Shown here: positions 26,083 through 34,495 of the stretch, one piece after another
Numbering within the stretch: the stretch's first letter is position 1
Layout: each line of letters starts with the position of its first letter
Source of the DNA: Rhodothermales bacterium
GTDB lineage: Bacteria > Bacteroidota > Rhodothermia > Rhodothermales > JANQRZ01
Assembly: GCA_028284265.1 (NCBI GenBank)
Contig: JANQRZ010000015.1
Location: 1 to 64,000 of the forward strand
Direction of reading: 5' to 3'
DNA length: 64,000 bases
Translations under genes and position numbers: made by a program
The notes under the pieces: model-generated
The model's database searches: none
What the model was told of the DNA's origin: nothing
Seen by the model: the letters and a program-made list of their open reading frames with translations, nothing else

Positions 26083-26655
26083 ATGAACACCAACCCCGAT
26101 CCTTTCGACGAAGCGCTACCTACTCTCGATACCGAGCGCCTCCGTCTCCGGCATCCGCGCCCGACGGACGCTGATGCCGTGCTCGCGATCTTCGGCAATG
26201 CGGAGGCGACGCGCTACTGGAGCCATGAGCCACTGCCCACCCTCGATGGAGCACGGACCTACCTCGCTGGCATCGACACCGGCTTTGCCGAGCGCGACTT
26301 CTTCCAGTGGGCTATCACCGAGCAGGAGGAGGACGGGCTGATTGGGACGGTCACGCTCGCGGACTGGAGCAAGCAGAATCGCCGCGCCGAGATCGGGTTT
26401 ATGCTGCATCCGTTGCACTGGGGGAAAGGCTACGCGGGAGAGGCCGTCTGCGCCGTGCTCGCTTTTGCTTTCGGGCCGTTCGACCTTCACCGTATCGAGG
26501 CCGACGTGGACCCGCGCAACGCTGCGTCGGTGCGTCTGCTTGAGCGTCTCGGCTTCCAGTACGAGGGTAGGTTGCGTGACCGCTGGTTCACTTACGGCGA
26601 GTGGAGCGACAGCCTGCTCTACGGGCTGCTCCGCGCGGACTTCGATGCGGCGTAG
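26083..26655 (+). CDS. GNAT family N-acetyltransferase (RimJ/RimL-like)
   Basis: A 190-residue acetyltransferase. It begins with the RimJ-type [34 protein letters not shown], has a central [44 protein letters not shown] with the acetyl-CoA pyrophosphate-binding loop GKGYAGEA, and ends in [32 protein letters not shown]. Such enzymes acetylate protein N-termini or small amines; the substrate is unknown. TATTTTG at 26071-26077 ends five bases before the ATG, so the transcript may have almost no leader. Confidence 0.9.
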   Translation: MNTNPDPFDEALPTLDTERLRLRHPRPTDADAVLAIFGNAEATRYWSHEPLPTLDGARTYLAGIDTGFAERDFFQWAITEQEEDGLIGTVTLADWSKQNRRAEIGFMLHPLHWGKGYAGEAVCAVLAFAFGPFDLHRIEADVDPRNAASVRLLERLGFQYEGRLRDRWFTYGEWSDSLLYGLLRADFDAA

Positions 26656-26690
26656 CTTGTGTTCCCTACTCACCGAGTGCTGTTATTGCA

Positions 26691-28274
26691 ATGAAAGAAA
26701 CCGACGCTGCCGAGCGCACCACCTCTAGCGGCATCCCCGTCCAGCCCGTCTACGACCGTGCTGATCTGCCCGACGACTTGGACGACCGCCTCGGCGCGCC
26801 GGGCGAGGCTCCATTTACGCGCGGCGTCTATCCCGAGATGTACCGCCAACGCCTCTGGACTATGCGCCAGTACGCGGGCTTCTCGACCGCCGAAGAGTCC
26901 AACGCCCGCTACCACTATCTCCTCAGCCAAGGCGCGCGCGGATTGAGCGTTGCCTTCGACCTTCCGACGCAGATCGGGTACGACTCCGACGACGCCATGG
27001 CCGAGGGCGAGGTGGGCAAAGTCGGCGTGGCGATTGACTCGCTCGAAGACATGCAGCGGCTCTTCGACGGGATCACGCTCGAAGGGGTCACGACGAGTAT
27101 GACGATCAACGCCACCGCGCCGGTGCTGCTCGCGCTCTACGTCGCGGTGGCGAAAGGACAGGGGGCCGACCTCAAGAAACTCGGCGGGACCATCCAGAAC
27201 GATATCCTCAAGGAGTACGCCGCACGCGGGACGTACATCTACCCGCCGCGCCCGTCGATGCGCTTCATCACCGACGTGTTCGCGTGGTGCGCGAACGAAG
27301 TGCCGCGCTGGAATACGATCTCGATCTCGGGCTACCACATCCGTGAGGCCGGGAGTACGGCGGCGCAGGAGTTAGCCTTCACGCTCGCCAATGGCATCGC
27401 CTACGTCGAGGCAGCGCAGGCGGCGGGGCTGGACGTGGACGTGTTTGGCAAGCGGCTCTCGTTCTTCTTCAACGCGCACAACAACTTCTTCGAAGAGGTC
27501 GCCAAGTTTCGGGCGGCGCGGCACCTCTGGGCGCGCATCATGAAGGACCGCTTCGGGGCGACTGAGCCGAAGGCGATGATGTGCCGCTTCCACACCCAGA
27601 CCGGTGGTTCGACGCTGACGGCGCAACAGCCGAAGAACAATATCCCCCGCGTCACGCTCCAAGCGCTCGCCGCCGTCCTCGGCGGGACGCAGAGCCTCCA
27701 CACCAACGGCTACGATGAAGCGCTGTCGCTCCCGACCGAAGAGGCCGCCGGGCTGGCCCTCCGCACCCAGCAGGTCATTGCCCACGAGTCCGGCGTCACC
27801 GACACCGTGGACCCGCTCGCAGGCTCGTTCTTCGTCGAAAGCCTCACCGCCGAGTTGGAGGCCGAGGCCGAGCGTCTGATCGAGAAGATCGACGAGATGG
27901 GCGGGGCAGTCGCCGCCATCGAGCAGGGGTTCTACCAAGACGAGATCGCGCAGGCAGCCTACGAGGCGCAGCTTGCCGTCGAGCGCGGCGAGCAGATCGT
28001 AGTCGGGGTCAACAAGTACGAGGAGGGCGATGTGGAAGTGCCGGAACTGCTGAAGATCGGCGACGAGATTCGAGACCGGCAGGCTGAACGTCTGGCCGCC
28101 CTCCGCACCCGTCGCGACGAGGCCGCGTGGTCCGACGCCCTCAACCGGATCGAACGAGCCGCCCGCGCCGACGAGAACCTGATGCCGCACGTCCTCCACG
28201 CCGTCGAGCAGTGGGCGACGGTCGGCGAGATCTCGCACCGGCTCCGCTCGGTCTGGGGCGAGTACGGCGGGTAG
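26691..28274 (+). CDS. Methylmalonyl-CoA mutase large subunit, catalytic domain only
   Basis: A 527-residue acyl-CoA mutase TIM barrel that needs adenosylcobalamin. Visible are [71 protein letters not shown] and [22 protein letters not shown]. The substrate-specificity pair of methylmalonyl-CoA mutase is retained: tyrosine in RQYAGF (residue 61) and arginine in [10 protein letters not shown] (residue 179), where isobutyryl-CoA mutases have Phe and Gln. The C-terminal B12-binding domain (DxHxxG) is absent and must come from a separate gene outside the window. It converts methylmalonyl-CoA to succinyl-CoA, fitting odd-chain fatty-acid or branched amino-acid catabolism. Confidence 0.9.
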   Translation: MKETDAAERTTSSGIPVQPVYDRADLPDDLDDRLGAPGEAPFTRGVYPEMYRQRLWTMRQYAGFSTAEESNARYHYLLSQGARGLSVAFDLPTQIGYDSDDAMAEGEVGKVGVAIDSLEDMQRLFDGITLEGVTTSMTINATAPVLLALYVAVAKGQGADLKKLGGTIQNDILKEYAARGTYIYPPRPSMRFITDVFAWCANEVPRWNTISISGYHIREAGSTAAQELAFTLANGIAYVEAAQAAGLDVDVFGKRLSFFFNAHNNFFEEVAKFRAARHLWARIMKDRFGATEPKAMMCRFHTQTGGSTLTAQQPKNNIPRVTLQALAAVLGGTQSLHTNGYDEALSLPTEEAAGLALRTQQVIAHESGVTDTVDPLAGSFFVESLTAELEAEAERLIEKIDEMGGAVAAIEQGFYQDEIAQAAYEAQLAVERGEQIVVGVNKYEEGDVEVPELLKIGDEIRDRQAERLAALRTRRDEAAWSDALNRIERAARADENLMPHVLHAVEQWATVGEISHRLRSVWGEYGG

Positions 28275-28369
28275 CGTGAAGGCACGACGGTGGTCCGGCG
28301 AACTCTGCGTGAGCGCGACACCTACGCGGGCACGAGACGTAGCATGGTAGCCACCAATCCGCTGCCGCC

Positions 28370-28834
28370 ATGTCGCCTCTCGCCCGTCGCTTCGACACTA
28401 TTGACACCCGCATCGCTGCCTTCATGACGCGCCACGGAGTACGGGCGCTTCGGTGGGCCATCGGGATCGTATTCGTCTGGTTCGGGGCGCTGAAGCTTTT
28501 TCCGGGGATGAGTCCCGCCGAGGCACTGGTCAAGCAGACAGTCTATTTCTTCGATCCGGCGTGGTTCTTCCCGGTGCTCGGCGTGTGGGAGGTGCTGATC
28601 GGCCTGTTCCTCCTCATCCGCCCGCTGGTTCGGGTGGCGATTTTCCTGCTCGCGCTGCAGATGCCGGGGACGTTCTTGCCGCTCGTGCTGCTGCCCGAGG
28701 TCTGCTTCACGGCGTTCCCGTTCGGATTGACGCTGGAGGGGCAGTACATCATCAAGAACCTCGTCATCATCGCCGCTGCGCTCGTCGTCGGCGGGACGGT
28801 GCGGATGCGGCAGACGCCCGAGCAGCGAATCTAG
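28370..28834 (+). CDS. DoxX-like four-helix membrane protein
   Basis: 154 residues with four predicted transmembrane helices (WAIGIVFVWFGALKLFPG, WFFPVLGVWEVLIGLFLLI, LVRVAIFLLALQMPGTFLPLVLL, YIIKNLVIIAAALVVGG). The GxxFxWFGxLKLFPG pattern and the helix-4 IKNLVIIAAALVV are typical of the DoxX/DUF417-like group, whose function is poorly defined. The stop codon TAG shares the palindrome CTAG with the stop of the convergent methyltransferase gene. Confidence 0.75.
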   Translation: MSPLARRFDTIDTRIAAFMTRHGVRALRWAIGIVFVWFGALKLFPGMSPAEALVKQTVYFFDPAWFFPVLGVWEVLIGLFLLIRPLVRVAIFLLALQMPGTFLPLVLLPEVCFTAFPFGLTLEGQYIIKNLVIIAAALVVGGTVRMRQTPEQRI

Positions 28835-29364
28835 TCGGTTGTCTTGCACTGAGCGATGAGGCCGAACGCCGCAATGCCTGCCGCGACGGCGACGTTGAGC
28901 GAGTGCTTCGCGCCGTACTGCGGTATTTCGAGCGCGAGGTCGCAGCGGTCGAGGATATCCTGTTGCACCCCTTTGACCTCGTTGCCGAGGACGACCGCGA
29001 GGGGAAACTCTGCCGGGGTGATTGCTCCGATCTCAGTCGGTGTGTCGGTTTGTTCGAGGGCAGCAAGGGTGAAGCTGTCGGCGCGGAGTCGGTCGAGCAG
29101 CGCCAGCGGATCGGGGGCGTGTGACCATGGGACAGTATGTTCGGCTCCGAGGGCGGTTTTGGCAACCCGAATGTGATCGGGTGTCGGCGTGTAGCCCGTG
29201 ACGTAGACGTGCGCGAGGCGGGCCGCGTCGGCAGTGCGAAGGATCGAGCCGACGTTGTAAGCTGAGCGGATGTTGTCGAGCACAACCGCGACAGGGTGGC
29301 GGGGTAGCGCCAGGAGCGTTTCGGGCGAGGGGCGGTCGAGTTCGTCGGGGCGGAGTTTTCTCAC
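28831..29364 (-). CDS. SpoU/TrmH family RNA 2'-O-methyltransferase
   Basis: About 177 residues starting at the GTG at 29364 (MRKLRPDELDR); a GTG seven codons upstream is also possible. SPOUT-family motifs: motif 1 PVAVVLDNIRSAYNVGSILRTADAARL, motif 2 FPLAVVLGNEVKGVQQDILDRCD, motif 3 LEIPQYGAKHSLNVAVAAGIAAFGLI. These methylases use S-adenosylmethionine to modify tRNA or rRNA 2'-hydroxyls; the exact site cannot be read from the sequence. There is no N-terminal L30e-like substrate domain. Confidence 0.9.
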   Translation of the reverse strand: MRKLRPDELDRPSPETLLALPRHPVAVVLDNIRSAYNVGSILRTADAARLAHVYVTGYTPTPDHIRVAKTALGAEHTVPWSHAPDPLALLDRLRADSFTLAALEQTDTPTEIGAITPAEFPLAVVLGNEVKGVQQDILDRCDLALEIPQYGAKHSLNVAVAAGIAAFGLIAQCKTTD

Positions 29365-29459
29365 GATGAGGCGTAGCGTAGGCACGGCAGGGCGGTTGGA
29401 TGATACCTTACCGGCGTGTATCTCATCTCACCTCCTCCACAACCTCATCGATTCCTGCC

Positions 29460-30056
29460 ATGCACCGCATCCACCACGCCGCTTCGACCCTCGTCCTTAT
29501 TCTGCTACTCATCCCATTCCTCGCCTCATGTGCGGCGCTGCAGGAGATCGCCAACCTTCGCAATGTGGACTTCGCCATCGATGGCGTGACCGACACCAAC
29601 CTCGCCGGAGTGGACGTCCAGAGCCTACAGGGATATGACGACCTCAACGCTTTGGAGATCGGTCGTCTCGGTGTGGCGCTGGCGCGCGGCGAGATGCCGC
29701 TCTCGTTCACGCTCAACCTCGGTGCGAGCAACCCGGAGACGAACTCCGTCAATGCCCGCCTCGTGCAACTTGACTGGACGCTGCTCCTTGATGACACCGA
29801 GACCATCAACGGCATTTTCAACGACGAGCGCGTGATCCCGCCCGGTGCCGACGTGCTGATCCCGATCTCGATGGAGCTGGACCTAATCCAGTTCTTCGGG
29901 CGCAACCTCGAAGACATCGTAAACCTCGCCGCCGCGATTGCCGGGCAGGGCTCGTCCGAGATCGCCCTCCGCGCTCGCCCGACGGTCACGACGCCCATCG
30001 GCCCGATTACCTACCCATCGGAGATCACCATTGTGAGCCAGCAAGTCGGAAACTGA
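29460..30056 (+). CDS. LEA type 2 family lipoprotein
   Basis: 198 residues from the ATG at 29460. The lipoprotein signal peptide ends with the lipobox FLASCAAL. The mature part (LRNVDFAIDGVTDTNLAGVDVQ, GEMPLSFTLNLGASNPETNSVNARLVQLDWTLLLDD, INGIFNDERVIPPGADVLIPISMEL) matches the LEA14/WHy-like beta-sandwich family, associated in plants with desiccation tolerance. The role in bacteria is unclear; a periplasmic, membrane-anchored protein is predicted. Confidence 0.75.
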   Translation: MHRIHHAASTLVLILLLIPFLASCAALQEIANLRNVDFAIDGVTDTNLAGVDVQSLQGYDDLNALEIGRLGVALARGEMPLSFTLNLGASNPETNSVNARLVQLDWTLLLDDTETINGIFNDERVIPPGADVLIPISMELDLIQFFGRNLEDIVNLAAAIAGQGSSEIALRARPTVTTPIGPITYPSEITIVSQQVGN

Positions 30057-30187
30057 GTCGTGTGCGGGGAACGCCGTTCAAGCAAGGGATGGTAGCTCGC
30101 ATGGTGTAGCGGGTCAGGTCTCTTCGGAGGGCTGCCCCGTATTCGTTTCAGGCCAAGCGGGCTGTGCCGTGAATAGGCCGTTAACGC

Positions 30188-30217
30188 TTGGAGGGAACAA
30201 TAGGTGGACGTATTTTG
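30188..30217 (+). promoter_or_regulatory. Predicted promoter of cmk-rpsA
   Basis: TTG at 30188-30190, 20 bases, TATTTTG at 30211-30217: same geometry as the blaI and pnt promoters. It lies about 40 bases before the cmk GTG. Confidence 0.5.
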
Positions 30218-30255
30218 CCAATTCTGTCCTGTCCCCATCCATCCTCTAGCCTCGC

Positions 30256-30996
30256 GTGATCGTAGCCATCGACGGTCCAGCCGGTTCCGGCAAGAGCACT
30301 ACTGCGCGTCGCGTCGCCGACGCGGTGGGATGGCTGTATCTCGACACCGGGGCCATGTACCGCACCGTCGCCCTCGCGTTCCTCGATCGGGGGATCGCAT
30401 TCACGGACGAAGCCGCTGATGGCCTGCTGTCCTCGCTCAACCTCGATCTCCGGATGGGGTTGGACGGGCTGCAGGTCATGCTCGACGGTCAGGACGTCAC
30501 AGACCGCATCCGCACACCCGAGGCCACCGAAGCGGCCAGTCGGGTTAGCACCCTGCCGTCGGTTCGTCACCGCCTCGTTGAGGAGCAGCGCCGCATGGCG
30601 CGCCAGCAGACGGCGGACGGACTGGGCGTTGTGATGGAAGGCCGGGACATCGGCACGGTTGTCTTTCCCGACGCCGACGTAAAAGTGTACATGGTCGCCA
30701 ACCCGGAGGCGCGCGCCGAGCGCCGCCACCGCGAACTGACCGACCAAGGCAAAACGGTGTCGCTCGATGCCGTCGCCGAAGACATCGCTGAGCGCGACGC
30801 CCGCGACGCCACGCGCGCGGTCTCCCCGCTCCGGCAGGCCGAAGACGCCGTCGTTCTCGACACGACGGGCCTCGACATCAGCGATCAGGTCGAGCGCGTC
30901 GTCGAACTCATCCGCGCGCGGCTTCGCGAACGCGACGCTGCCACGCCTGTGAAATCAGACTCTGCCGCTCCGGCGGCCCATTCTCCATCTTCCTAA
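30256..30996 (+). CDS. cmk: Cytidylate kinase
   Basis: It phosphorylates CMP and dCMP to the diphosphates. 246 residues from a GTG start; the P-loop AIDGPAGSGKSTTARRVA is at residues 4-21, followed by YLDTGAMYRT, the NMP-binding insert DRIRTPEATEAASRVSTLPSVRHRLVEEQRRMA, GVVMEGRDIGTVVFPDADVKVYMVA, and the lid RDARDATRAVSPLRQAEDAVVLDTTGLDI. The C-terminal 25 residues are low-complexity. Its position before rpsA is conserved in many bacteria. Confidence 0.95.
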   Translation: MIVAIDGPAGSGKSTTARRVADAVGWLYLDTGAMYRTVALAFLDRGIAFTDEAADGLLSSLNLDLRMGLDGLQVMLDGQDVTDRIRTPEATEAASRVSTLPSVRHRLVEEQRRMARQQTADGLGVVMEGRDIGTVVFPDADVKVYMVANPEARAERRHRELTDQGKTVSLDAVAEDIAERDARDATRAVSPLRQAEDAVVLDTTGLDISDQVERVVELIRARLRERDAATPVKSDSAAPAAHSPSS

Positions 30997-31117
30997 AGAA
31001 GCCCGGATGATGAGCGTACGAGACGCTCGTCCCTCGGGGAATCCTCAACCAAAACCCACGCAATCGGCTACCTCTCGACCGCCTCCTGCGGAGTGGCCGT
31101 GCCCTATCACCAATCAC

Positions 31118-33487
31118 ATGGCCGAAGAGCTGGACACCAAGAACCCGAACGAAGAACAGGACGCGACTGCCGAGCAGGACGCCCCGATCACCGACGAGGC
31201 AACGCCCACCGAACCCGAGACAGTCGAAGAAACCGCTGCCGAGGAAGCCACCGAGGCTGTCGAAGCCGTCGCTGAGGAAGCAGAAGACGTCGCGGAGGAG
31301 GCCAAGAGCCTTCTCGATGAGGCTGTCGATACGGTCAAGGAGACCGCCTCGGACGCGGTCGAAGCCGTCGCCGACGCCTCCGAACCCGTCATTGAGCGCA
31401 TCACGGGCAGCACCGAAGCGGTCGATCCCGAGGCCCCCGTGGCCGTCGAGAGCGCCGACGACCTCTCGCCTGATGCCGGACGCTTCGGTTACACCGGCGA
31501 GATTCAAGGCAAGGTCATCTCGCTTGCTGACCTCGAAGAATACGAGAACCGCGTCGACCCCGACGAGCCGGAGGTCAAGGACGAGGCGCTCATGGAGCTC
31601 TACGAGAAGTCGATGACCTCCGTCACCGAGGGCGAGATCGTCCACGGGCGCGTCGCGTCCATCGGCGAGAAGGAGATCGTGATCGACATTGGGTTCAAGA
31701 GCGATGGCATCGTCTCGCGCAACGAGTTCGACGACACGCTCGAAGTCGGCGAGGAAGTGGATGTCTTCCTTGAGCGGCTCGAAGACCGCCACGGCCAGCT
31801 TATCCTTTCCAAGCTCAAGGCCGACGACCTCCGCCGCTGGCAGACCATCGAAGAGGCCCACGAGAACGAGGGCATCATCGAGGGCACGATTATCCGCCGC
31901 ATCAAGGGCGGTATGATCGTGGACCTGCTCGGGGCCGAAGCCTTCCTGCCGGGGTCGCAGATCGATGTCCGCCCGGTGCGCGACTTCGACGCCTACCTCG
32001 AGAAGACGATGGAGTTCAAGGTCGTCAAGCTCAACCCGGCCAACGGCAACGTCGTCGTCAGTCACAAGGCGCTCATCGAGAAGGACCTCGAAGCGCAGCG
32101 CGACAAGATCCTCGACACGATGGAGGTTGGTCAGGTGCTGCAGGGTCAGGTCAAGAACATCGTCGACTTCGGTGTCTTCATCGACCTCGGCGGCGTGGAC
32201 GGCCTGCTCCACATCACCGACCTCTCGTGGGGCCGCGTCGGCCACCCGAGCGAAGTCGTCGAACTCGACCAGGAGCTTAACGTGGTCGTGCTCAACTACG
32301 AGAAGGAGCGCCAGCGCATCTCGCTCGGCCTCAAGCAGCTTCAACCGCACCCGTGGGAGAACATCGAGGAGCGCTTCGGCGAGGGCAAGACCGTCCAAGG
32401 CCGCGTCGTCTCGATCACCGATTACGGTGCGTTCGTCGAGCTTGAGAAGGGGATCGAGGGCCTCGTCCACATCTCCGAGATGAGCTACACCGAGCACATC
32501 AAGCATCCCACCCAGAAGGTGCAACTCGGCCAGATGGTCGATGTCAAGATTCTCAACATCGACCAAGACGATAAGAAGATCTCGCTCGGTATGAAGCAGC
32601 TCGAAGCCGACCCGTGGGAAGGCATCCTCGAGCGCGTCTCGGTGGGCCAGACGGCGATGGGCATCGTGCGCAACATCACGAGCTTCGGAGCCTTCGTCGA
32701 GATCGAGCCGGGCATCGACGGGCTGGTGCACGTCTCGGACCTCTCGTGGACGAAGCGCATCAAGCACCCGTCGGAGGTGGTCAAGAAGGGGCAGGAACTG
32801 GAAGTGCAGGTGCTCGACATCGACGTGGCGCAGCGCCGCCTCTCGCTCGGGCACAAGCAGGTCCAGACCGATCCGTGGCAGCAGTACGCCACGGCCTACG
32901 CCGAGGACACGGACACGACAGCGACCGTCACCGAGGTGATGAGCGACGGCCTGCAGATCGAGCTTCCGCTCGAAGCTTCGGGCTTCGTCCCGGCCAGCCA
33001 TCTTGAGCGCACCGGCTCTCCTGAGGAGGCCTATGCGGTCGGCGACACGCTGGAGCTTCGCGTGATCCGGCTCGACCGGAACAGCCGCGATATCATCCTC
33101 TCGGAGACCGCCCGGCGCATGGCCGCCGAGCGCGCTGAGAAAAACCAAGAGCGTGCTGAGAAGGCCGCCGAGCGCCGCGAAGAGCAGCGCGCCGTGCGCG
33201 ACTTCCAGTCGCAGTCGCGCGGCCCGGCCACCATCGGTGAGCTGAGCGGCCTCGAAGCCCTCAAGGCCAAGATGGAGGCGCAGGAAGAAGAAGCGGAGGC
33301 GGCAGAAGCCGAAGCAGAAGTCGAGGTCACGCCCGAGAACGCCAGCGCGGACACCGACGCGGCGATGGTCGAGGGTGAGGCGGGTGAGACGCCTGAGATG
33401 ATGGAGCAGCCTGCTGATGAAGCGGTTGCCGATCAAGCAGAGGAAGAGGCGGAAGAAGAACCTGCCGAAGAGGAGAAGGAAGGCTAG
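31118..33487 (+). CDS. rpsA: 30S ribosomal protein S1 with extended acidic N-terminus
   Basis: 789 residues from the ATG at 31118, against 557 in E. coli. Six S1 (OB-fold) domains are visible between about residues 165 and 680; domains 3-5 carry the best RNA-binding spelling (GQVKNIVDFGVFIDLGGVDGLLHITDLSWG, GRVVSITDYGAFVELEKGIEGLVHISEMSY, GIVRNITSFGAFVEIEPGIDGLVHVSDLSW). An unusual N-terminal extension of about 120 residues is rich in Glu, Ala, Asp and Val, with another acidic tail after the last domain. S1 helps leader-bearing mRNAs dock on the 30S subunit. The gene lies 121 bases after cmk and ends at a strong terminator. Confidence 0.95.
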   Translation: MAEELDTKNPNEEQDATAEQDAPITDEATPTEPETVEETAAEEATEAVEAVAEEAEDVAEEAKSLLDEAVDTVKETASDAVEAVADASEPVIERITGSTEAVDPEAPVAVESADDLSPDAGRFGYTGEIQGKVISLADLEEYENRVDPDEPEVKDEALMELYEKSMTSVTEGEIVHGRVASIGEKEIVIDIGFKSDGIVSRNEFDDTLEVGEEVDVFLERLEDRHGQLILSKLKADDLRRWQTIEEAHENEGIIEGTIIRRIKGGMIVDLLGAEAFLPGSQIDVRPVRDFDAYLEKTMEFKVVKLNPANGNVVVSHKALIEKDLEAQRDKILDTMEVGQVLQGQVKNIVDFGVFIDLGGVDGLLHITDLSWGRVGHPSEVVELDQELNVVVLNYEKERQRISLGLKQLQPHPWENIEERFGEGKTVQGRVVSITDYGAFVELEKGIEGLVHISEMSYTEHIKHPTQKVQLGQMVDVKILNIDQDDKKISLGMKQLEADPWEGILERVSVGQTAMGIVRNITSFGAFVEIEPGIDGLVHVSDLSWTKRIKHPSEVVKKGQELEVQVLDIDVAQRRLSLGHKQVQTDPWQQYATAYAEDTDTTATVTEVMSDGLQIELPLEASGFVPASHLERTGSPEEAYAVGDTLELRVIRLDRNSRDIILSETARRMAAERAEKNQERAEKAAERREEQRAVRDFQSQSRGPATIGELSGLEALKAKMEAQEEEAEAAEAEAEVEVTPENASADTDAAMVEGEAGETPEMMEQPADEAVADQAEEEAEEEPAEEEKEG

Positions 33488-33514
33488 ACCTCTTCTCGGT
33501 CAGTAGCACACACG

Positions 33515-33553
33515 GGGCGGCGATCCAAAGCGGATCGCCGCCCTTTTTGTTTT
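33515..33553 (+). terminator. Rho-independent terminator after rpsA
   Basis: Twelve-base perfect arms, GGGCGGCGATCC at 33515-33526 and its complement at 33532-33543, are followed by TTTTTGTTTTT. It is the clearest intrinsic terminator in the window. Confidence 0.95.
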
Positions 33554-33672
33554 TCTCGTTGGCTGGTTTGGGAGTGGCCGCCTCTTTCGCGTCTCGTCAG
33601 ATGAAGGCCCCACGCGGCCTCCCCAAACCAACACTGCATCTACCTACCAACGAAACACTACTCTACTCCGTC

Positions 33673-34419
33673 ATGACACACACACACACACGAAAGCAGC
33701 GACCGCTTCAGGTCTTCCTCGTCTTTGGCCTCCTGCTGATGCTCGGCCTGAGCACTAACCGCGCCGACGCTCAGGACCTAAGTCTCGACCTCGCGTTTAT
33801 GACCCACCTCGATATGGAACTGCCCGAGCAGGACGTCTACATCGAGCGCGAGCCGGGTAGCGGCACCGTCTACCGCGTCACACCCGGCGATCATAACATG
33901 AACGCCCCGCTCTATGCCACTGCCGAAGGCGTACCGCACGACCCGTTCAATCCCGATGCCATCGGACCCTACGCGAAGGGCCAGCCGCTCGGTATGACCC
34001 TCGGCGAGTGGCTTCGTCACAGCGGGACCGGCACATATAGCTGCCAGAATAGGACCGGCACGCTCGATCTCAGCTTCTCGGGCCTTGTCCCGAACGGGGT
34101 CTACACGATGTGGCACGCTTTCATGGCAATCCCGCCGCCCGTCCCGTTCACCGGCACGCTGGACTTGCCGCTCGGCGCGCGCGATGGCTCGGAGAGCGTC
34201 TTCACGGCCAGCGCGGACGGCACAGCGCAGTTTGAGCACACGTTCCAGCCCTGCCTCCAGATGTCGGATACGTGGACGACCTCCATGCTGGCGATCAACT
34301 ACCACAGCGACGGCCTGACCTACGGCGGGCACCCCGGCTCGTTCGGCGATGTCGCCCACATCCCGCTGTTCGTGATGTTGCCGCTGCGCGACGGCGTGGA
34401 CCAGACCGCGAGCAACTAA
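33673..34419 (+). CDS. Secreted protein of unknown function
   Basis: 248 residues from the ATG at 33673; the first codons are a CA-dinucleotide run encoding THTHT. A signal peptide (RKQRPLQVFLVFGLLLMLGLSTNRADAQ) leads to a mature domain with no recognised family. Visible features: VYRVTPGDHNMNAPLYATAEGVPHDPFNPDAIGPYAKGQPLGMTLGEWLRHSGTGTYSCQNRTGTLDLSFSGLVPNGVYTMWHAF and a second cysteine in FQPCLQM, so one disulfide is possible. The GLVPNGVYTMW and HIPLFVMLPLRDG phrases suggest a beta-sandwich. It precedes a di-haem peroxidase on the same strand by 76 bases and may be co-expressed. Confidence 0.7.
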   Translation: MTHTHTRKQRPLQVFLVFGLLLMLGLSTNRADAQDLSLDLAFMTHLDMELPEQDVYIEREPGSGTVYRVTPGDHNMNAPLYATAEGVPHDPFNPDAIGPYAKGQPLGMTLGEWLRHSGTGTYSCQNRTGTLDLSFSGLVPNGVYTMWHAFMAIPPPVPFTGTLDLPLGARDGSESVFTASADGTAQFEHTFQPCLQMSDTWTTSMLAINYHSDGLTYGGHPGSFGDVAHIPLFVMLPLRDGVDQTASN

Positions 34420-34495
34420 AGCATCGGCGGGGGAGGTCGCCTGCACGGCGGCCTCCCTGTCTGCTCTGCCTCTTCTCTTGAGTACCTCTGTCGCC

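Noticed and set aside
30908-33436. An 842-residue open frame antisense to rpsA
   Set aside because: It is the complement of a high-GC gene with skewed third positions. The protein is Leu/Arg/Val/His-rich without domains, while the plus strand has six clear S1 domains.
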